A stretch of 64,000 nucleotides of DNA, taken from contig CP075493.1 in NCBI GenBank assembly GCA_021613535.1, forward strand, positions 11,842,001-11,906,000, in the 5' to 3' direction. Both the position numbers and the translations under genes were made by a program. Shown here piece by piece: positions 56,943 through 64,000 of the stretch. The notes under the pieces are model-generated. The model was not told the origin of the DNA. It did no database searches and was given only the letters and a program-made list of their open reading frames with translations. The DNA comes from Adineta vaga (lineage: Eukaryota > Rotifera). Within the stretch, counting starts at the first letter, position 1; every line of letters starts with the position of its first letter.

Positions 56943-59900
56943 TTATAGTTGTTGTTGATACAATCGACTACGAAGTCGTCGAACAGTTTGTTTGAAGATT
57001 ACATTAAATTCTTCTTTATATTTTTTAGCTGTTAAAACAAAGATAAAAAAAGTCATCATCGATGGTATAAATGATATGAAATAACCCAGAAGAAATAGCC
57101 ATGGATCTCTTGATGATTTCATACATCCACTAATAAATGAAATAAGAAGACGTGGTAAACTTAATAATAATAATGCACATAAAGTAATTAAATGATGTTT
57201 ATATTGATAGAATTGTTGCTGTAAATGTTCTCTAAATGTATTTTGAGATTGAATTCTTGAACGAGTACGTGCCATTAATAAAATAATAAGAAATATTGAT
57301 ATTAAATTAATTGAAAAAGGCATAAGAAAATGAAATAAATTCATGAATTGATTAAATGTATTGATTGAAGAAGAATATTGAACATTACACCAAATTCGTT
57401 GTTCATCAATATCAATATCATCAATTAAACGACGATGAATAGGATCTTGAATGTGCGTCAAAATTATCATAAGAAATACACATACAGTTATCCATTTCGC
57501 TGTTTTTTTACTTTTTGTTTGATTAAATTTGGTACCTTGATATACAGTAAATACTCGTTCAATAGAAACACATCCATAAAGCCAATCATTTGTTGAAATT
57601 AAAACATTAACAATCATATCTAATACAACACAATTAAATTTCAAATATGATCGATTAGTTAAAAATAACATATGTGATAGAATTAAATGCCAAAATTTCA
57701 AATAAAATAAAATAATTAAACATAACGAATTCCATGATGAAACTAATAAATACACAGCACAACCAATATTGTTGATTTTTTCCGTACGAAATGTTATAAT
57801 TGATAGTACTCCATTAATTAAACCAAAAAGAAGCATCAATGTTGTCATAAAAATACTTATTTTAATGATAAATAATTGTTCATGTATTGGAATATTTTGT
57901 TGAATATGAGGACCAATAATTGAATCAAGTGAAAAAACAAAACTTTCCGTTGAAAATTGACATTTCGTACCATAATAACATTCGGGACATGCGCAGACTG
58001 ATTTTATTGGACATTTCGGATCATCTTGAAAACAGAGACCATTATTTTCACATATATTTTCACCACGACAATCATATGATAACGAAGTATTAAATGTAAA
58101 ACAATTCGAAAATCGATTAATATCACATATACACATATATCTTTCATCATAAAAACACTTCAGATGTAAATGTTGTCGACATAATGATGGATAATATTTA
58201 ACTCGATGTAGAAATGAAGAGTTTAAAAAAGTAATATTCATTAATTCATGTATCTTTAAACATCGATGATTTGATATTACCTTCGTTCGAATATGTTCCG
58301 ATTCAATAAATTTCTCTCGTAAAACTACTAAATAATACGTATGATCAATTAATTCAATAAATACAATATGAAATGCATGTTTGATATAGACGGTAATGAT
58401 ATTTTGTCCAATACGAATCTTTTTTAAAGATGTTGTGTGTTGATGAGCATAAATTTCATTGATTGTAATAAAATGAACATAGATAAATGGCATAAGATTA
58501 ATTTTATCATTATCAAATTCAATATCAATACGATTCTTATAATATTCACATGTTAATCCATAGAAATTTTCTTTACATAAACAAATAAATTTATCTAATC
58601 CAATACGATCATCAACAGGTGCACATAGGCCATTATTTTGACAAGGATTTATTTGACAACTCGAATGATTTAAATAACATTTTGAACCAAATTTATTCAA
58701 TGGACAAATACAGATCGATGGTGATAGACAAATAGAATCTGGTGAACAAGAACAATGATGTTGAATATCACATAATAAACCAGAATATCCTCGATTACAT
58801 CGACAAAAATATGAGGAATTTCTATTGATATATTCAATACAATGACCATGTTGACCACAAGATAAAGGACATATTTTTGAAATCATTAATGTATTTGGTA
58901 GGAATAAATGACTTGCAATTCGACTAACAGGTAGAAATTGAAATGGTATCGATAGATGCCAACTTGCTAGATATGTTAAGGAGATTTTATTATATAAATC
59001 AATATGTATTGAATAATTCGCTGAAAGATTCTTTGGTTTAGTTGGATAGAGTAAATAAATATTGTATTTTCTACCGCAATCATTTTTTGGTACATATGTA
59101 ATTTGTTCATAATAAGGTATTATTTGTCTTTCCTCATCTAAGCATAATAACAATCTGAAAAATTGTATTCATGTAAACATCTGTACGATATTCGAATTGA
59201 AGTGTTAAACTAATACGTTGATTTTGCCATTGACATCGATCACCAAAGTAACTAGGTGGACATAAACATTTTGTTGTATTAATATTGTTGGACCGAACGA
59301 GAATTCCTCGATTACAAAACCAATATTTTTCATTTTGTTTTGGTGATTCGATAGTTGTTGGTTTTTCAATTTTAGAATTACTATCATTAGTTGATAATGT
59401 CGATGATATTAATTGTGATGGAAAATAACCCAAGTCAGATGATGTAAAAGTTAATTCTGATTGTATTTTAAGACTCGAATCACCGGATTGAAAAGGACAA
59501 AATTTTGTCCTAGTTAATAGTGCCCAAAGTATATGTTCCAAAATGCAATAATATCCATTTAAATTACATACATTGATCTGTGGCATGTAAGTTACAGAAT
59601 ATTCACATAATTCACGTATAGATAAACATGTCAGCGGCGAGATACATTGTACGTCACTAATATTTGTCATACTATATAAAGAGTTATTATGTTCTGTATG
59701 AAAGATTGTAATTGGAAGTAGTTTTTCCAATATATGCATTGTACGTTCACAAAATACGTTTGTTGATACTGTTTTAAAACATTGACCTTCACTCATTGTA
59801 TAGCGCATTCGAGGACAGTTCAATTCATCAGAAAGATCTTTACAATTCCGAAAAGTATTACACCGAGTATAAGGATTGTTACATGGCCAATACTCACAGT

Positions 59901-61647
59901 TTGTTTCATCCGTTTCATTTGCTTTCAATAGTAGTGGATGATTTATACCATCACATATAAGACCAATGGATACATATCCATTTAGAATATTTTGTTCAAC
60001 TTCACTCAGTTCATCTTCTTTATCTTTACATTCAGCTTTTCCATTGTGTAATGCTATGAGTGACAAACATTTGTTTGGTTCAGATTTACAACTAAATCGT
60101 TGCGAATCATTTAATTGACAAGTAGAAAATGTTTCATCTTCGTTGTAATAACAATCGGAATTACCATCGACGAGACGATGTTTTGAAATGCATTTCATGG
60201 ATAGCGGACAATAAAATAGAGATGAATGTGAACATGTTTGTTCGGTACCAGTTGCTGTACAACGAAAGTATAGTTTGTTCAAAACTTCATTCACGTCGTA
60301 ACTATTGGTCAATGATTCGTTAGTTATTTCCTTAGAATGAAAACAAACGAGTCCATTTGTTAATCCGATATCTGTAGAGTATTTGATCAATCCAGGACAA
60401 CTCTTTTTATAAAAACAAATAAAATCAGGGTTTTTAGAAAGAATAGCATCTTCAATTAGACTATTGGGTAGATAAATAAAATGAAACATAGAATATGCAT
60501 TAAATAATTCAACTTTAAAATACCATTTTGATAAGCATTCTTTGTTGGTGGATTCACAAAATATCAATGAGTAGATCGTGTTAGAATTTGTTAATGTTTG
60601 ATTTAAAATGCCTGTAATCAAGTTTAATGTGGGTTCAGATACTCCTGCTATGATTTCATGTGGAATATTTAACAATGAAGATTTCTGTGATAATGCCAGT
60701 TGTATATGTCGGCCATTGTTACAGAATCTGTTAGTTTCTATAGTTTCATGAAGAGGTATATATTGTCCATCACCACATTGAAAAGAATGATGAAATCGAG
60801 CAGTACGTTCTTCGCATCGAAATGTCGGAGCGCTGTAACAAAAAATTCCAAATATATCCTTGTGTTCTGCATGTATTTGTGTTTCATCTGTCGTATCAAG
60901 ACACTCGACATTATCACGTTCGTCTCGAACAAATGTCAACGGTATACATTCTCCACTATAATGGCATCGATAATGATCATCTGGACATATACTTACTTCC
61001 AATATTTGACAATATTGTTCATCTTCTCCATTAATACAATCCCATTTTCCATCACAAATTTCACGCCAATCAAGACACATTAATCTATATTTATATTGAC
61101 AATTAGTTAAAAATAAGTAACATGTACCAATATTGAAAGATGGTAGTGTATTTTTAAATACTGAACGTGCGATAAAATTCGATTGAACAATCTCATCAAA
61201 TGACAATGATAATTTATTTTCAAAACTATATTGACATTTCGAACCGAACCATGGGAATGAACAATTATGAAATATTTTCATTGGATCTGTATGATTTATT
61301 ATATAATGTTCAACTAGATCGATTGGTGCTTTCCAATTGAGTAATTGTTCACTTGTCACATTATCGTTATAGAGATCATTAAATGTAGTACTTTTGTATA
61401 TATTATTCGATGAAATAAATGACTCTTGGTCTTGTTCTTCATTATCCATTAATCTTCTACAATAAGGAATTAAATGATAAGTCGTGTCAGTAGAAGTAAT
61501 ACGATATTCGTCATCTTCTGTCAAATGAGCATAAAGGCAATCAAAACCGAAGTTAACTAATGATAATTCATCAGAATGATATACAGAATATCGTGTATTG
61601 AATATATTGATCGATATGAAAAATATCAGTAAAGATAATACCGTCAT
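56943..61647 (-). CDS. Giant LDLRA-EGF-7TM receptor
   Basis: Essentially one exon of about 1570 codons. It has a signal peptide (MTVLSLLIFFISINIF) and several LDL-receptor class A modules (CDGKWDCINGEDEQYC, DGNSDCYYNEDE, CNTFRNCKDLSDELNC). EGF-like modules follow: CLCPPSYFGDRCQW, CRCNRGYSGLLCD, CQNNGLCAPV...CLCKENFYGLTCEY and CACPECYYGTKCQF. The last 300 residues form a rhodopsin-like seven-helix domain with a TM3 end of VSIERVFTVYQ. The two halves (61647-59134 and 59153-56943) are in different frames. They join at an A-run on the plus strand (59158-59162) where one base fewer restores continuity, so a homopolymer error or a real frameshift is possible. A cell-surface receptor binding extracellular protein or lipid ligands is inferred. 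A decayed relative lies at 36535-37615. Confidence 0.82.
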
Positions 61648-63695
61648 ATTTTATGAAAATAATATCAATTAACTGAAGTTTTTGGACTTTTTTTAATTAT
61701 TTAATAGGCCAGAATGTGTTTTATGTAACAAGTATACAATGCATTTTAGCATTTCCGTCTATGATGAGCGCTAAAACTGTGATTTAAAAATATTATGGCA
61801 TACAAATTAATTCTTGATTATATTAATTAAATGAAATTGATTTATGAAATAATTATCTATCTTTAGCATGACATATTATTAGATATCAATTATTAATATA
61901 TTTCGTAATTGTGTTAGTTGTTTCCAACGTTAATATATACGACAGTTTTATTCTAATCGGATAATCTCCTATTTAGCGGAAAGTGAAAAACATCTGTTCT
62001 GTGTCACTCATTGACGTCAATTTATGTTCATTTTAACAACAATTACTCATTTTGTTTTATTTCCGTATCCATTAAACGACTTTGTCCTTTTAGTTTTTGT
62101 TGTAAGTCGTCACATGCATTATAATGCATAAAACTAATCGAGATAAAAGCCAGTTTATGTGCCTTTTTCCTATGGATTCAGTTCCTGCAAAAGCTATAGC
62201 GCCTGCATGCTTATCATGACTTTTTCCTGATTGACGATATTTTGATTTTTACAATTCATTTTACAATGAACAATTCACTCTTGAAAAGAATATATCGCAG
62301 TATAAAAGATTTGATTAACAATTGTTTGACATCGTGAATAAATATTCATACTTTTTGTTACGCATACTACCAATGGAAATAACCACGTGTAAAGTAATCA
62401 CATAATCACAATTCAATGAGAAAACACCCTAAAAGTCTTCACTTCAGAGGAAGATTGAGTACCAATGAATTACTGTCTAAGAAAAATATTTCCTTAGGAT
62501 TTAACTCAGTTAGTTAAATTCTAAGATGTAAACCCAATTTATCATGTATTGAATAATGGTAATATTAAACGAACCAATGATGTTGTTAAATCGAAAAGAC
62601 AGTTTGATACGTTTCCAGTAATTTCATATTGGTTACTGATAGTTTATTCATTCGAAAGATCATCTCAAATTTTAGTATTTGCAGTTGAGATATATGATTC
62701 ATAATCTATGTTACCCATTCCTTTCCACACCAATAGAAATCTTTTACTTTTAAAGTCAATCGAATCTAACTCGGCATACTCTTAAGTATGAGTATCAACA
62801 TTGATAATGATCTTTTATAGGACAATTTAAGTGTTAATATTGACGTATAGTGCAAACATTCGAATGATATGCAGCAGTCAGTTTTATAGCAAAATATTGA
62901 TGATTCTGTAGGATACTACTATGAGTTCTCACTAATCTAAGGACATTTTCTTCACAGTTAAAGATTCAAGATTGCGAAATTTTGATATTAGGAACGTAAT
63001 CTGACTAGTTCATTGAGCAGATCCATCAAAATAAAGATGTTTAAATAGACTCAAACTTCTATTTGAGTTCTGATCGTAAGAAAGATCAAATTGGATTAAG
63101 TAAGGTTTGATTGGAAACATTATATAATGATAGATGTGTATCTCAAATATGAATTGAAATAATTGGCTCAGTCAACAAGAGAAAATAATTTTTATAGAGC
63201 ATATTGTATTGAGCCATTAATAATGAACGAAAATCGAGTATACATAATTGATCGATGTGTTTTTAGAGAAGTGCATTGAAACGACTATTCCAACCATGAA
63301 AAGATTCAAGAAGATCAGCAATATTTAGATATGTGAAAATATCTAATAATAATTCGTTGACCAAATTTTCCAATGCTACTTTTTTTTTTATTTTGATACT
63401 TTGGTCTTGTCAACTCGTTGGGTAATATTGGATTGGTGTTATAGATAAAAATCCACGTTATAATTTATTTTTCCTGTAAGATAGCCAAAAAATTCTCTGA
63501 ATCATTTTCTAAAATAGATATGAAAGGAAAACAAAAATATATATAACAACAGCGTGGCGCAGTGAAAAAATGGGTGAGAGTGTGAGTTCGGTATGTATCT
63601 TATAGCAATTCTGCACCTACATACTCACATCATCACTCATCTTTATCAAGTTTATTATGCTTTTCTTCGCAGTTTCAAAACAAAAATATTCCCTT
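61648..63695. other. 2-kb intergenic region
   Basis: No gene, repeat or RNA recognised. It includes the 5' flank of the giant receptor gene. Confidence 0.4.
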
Positions 63696-64000
63696 CTAAG
63701 AATCGAATTTAAAAGTTGATTTTATGAACTTTTTCAAGCGCATTCTTTTTGTAGAAATTCGACGAATAGTTTCTTCAAGATTGGTTCTATCTGGATGATC
63801 AATTGATAGTCGGGTTTTATAAATCGCTAGAGCTTGTTCATAGTAATCAAGAGCATTATTTTTCATTCCTTGATCTTGTAAAATAGTGCCAATTTTAGTT
63901 AGACTAGTAGCTGTCTTAAGGTGACCAGATGGGTATATATTATCTTCAACCATAAGTGCTCGTTTGTAGAAGTCATATGCTTCATCATAGTTTTCTTGAT
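63696..64000 (-). CDS. TPR (kinesin-light-chain-like) protein, 3' end only
   Basis: The frame is open from the right window edge to the stop at 63696. It holds two recognisable repeats: YDEAYDFYKRALMVEDNIYPSG, and TATSLTKIGTILQDQGMKNNALDYYEQALAIYKTRL with DHPDRTNLEETIRRI. The C-tail is basic (KRMRLKKFIKS). The repeat type and 42-residue spacing match the TPR half of the protein at 44990-47101, so an ART/TPR protein beyond the edge is likely but not visible. It is a protein-binding scaffold. Confidence 0.75.
   Translation of the reverse strand, partial: QENYDEAYDFYKRALMVEDNIYPSGHLKTATSLTKIGTILQDQGMKNNALDYYEQALAIYKTRLSIDHPDRTNLEETIRRISTKRMRLKKFIKSTFKFDS

Noticed and set aside
1-64000. Mobile elements, CRISPR arrays, telomeric repeats or a spliced-leader gene
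   Set aside because: No transposase, reverse transcriptase, integrase, regularly spaced direct repeats, telomeric repeat tracts or recognisable spliced-leader exon was found by eye on either strand.

Overview
The window reads as nuclear DNA of a bdelloid rotifer. It is AT-rich. Coding exons are separated by very short GT-AG introns, mostly about 45-80 nt. The gene families also fit: several rhodopsin-like 7TM receptors of the FMRFamide-receptor type, F-box proteins, ART/TPR proteins, and bacterial-looking genes that carry eukaryotic introns. The species cannot be fixed from sequence alone. No rRNA, tRNA, CRISPR array, transposase, reverse transcriptase or telomeric repeat was recognised.

Layout. 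0.8-4.2 kb: a nine-exon RNA-binding protein (RRMs plus CCCH finger) joined to a pseudokinase. 4.6-7.3 kb: two 7TM receptors on the minus strand, one intact and one broken. 8-11.6 kb: a Na,K-ATPase alpha-like P-type ATPase whose cation-site residues are mostly gone. 14-17.7 kb: a PARP1-type polymerase in 15 exons, with a TGA at the WGR tryptophan. 17.8-21.5 kb: two membrane transporters (SLC49-like, SLC22-like). 21.5-25 kb: a gene-poor stretch. 25 kb: a secreted M23 metallopeptidase of bacterial type. 26.1-27.6 kb: a dead SK-type potassium channel gene. 27.9-32.3 kb: an F-box protein, a GFA-family zinc protein and a second SLC22-like transporter. 32.8-37.6 kb: a broken 7TM receptor, a two-repeat RRM-like protein, and remnants of an EXOG nuclease gene and an LDLRA/EGF receptor gene lying back to back.

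38.5-42.6 kb holds the most striking gene. It is a 1312-residue adenylation/carrier protein with a membrane part and three left-handed-helix repeats, the architecture of bacterial epsilon-poly-lysine synthetase (Pls). After it come an intact 7TM receptor, a small secreted-peptide candidate, an ART-like/TPR protein, a 2-oxoglutarate oxygenase fused to an F-box, and an intronless TFIIS. 51.7-56.5 kb contains a divergent pair of cysteine-rich repeat genes; the left one ends in a domain resembling Bacteroidetes surface proteins. 56.9-61.6 kb is a giant LDLRA-EGF-7TM receptor. The right edge cuts through a TPR gene.

Many genes carry one-base indels. Some lie in homopolymers and may be assembly errors. 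Others coincide with stops, exon loss or lost splice donors and look like real decay. The left and middle parts of the window are much more damaged than 38.5-51.4 kb. No operon-like functional module is evident; likely themes are secreted or surface chemistry (M23, Pls-like, cysteine-repeat protein) and receptors.
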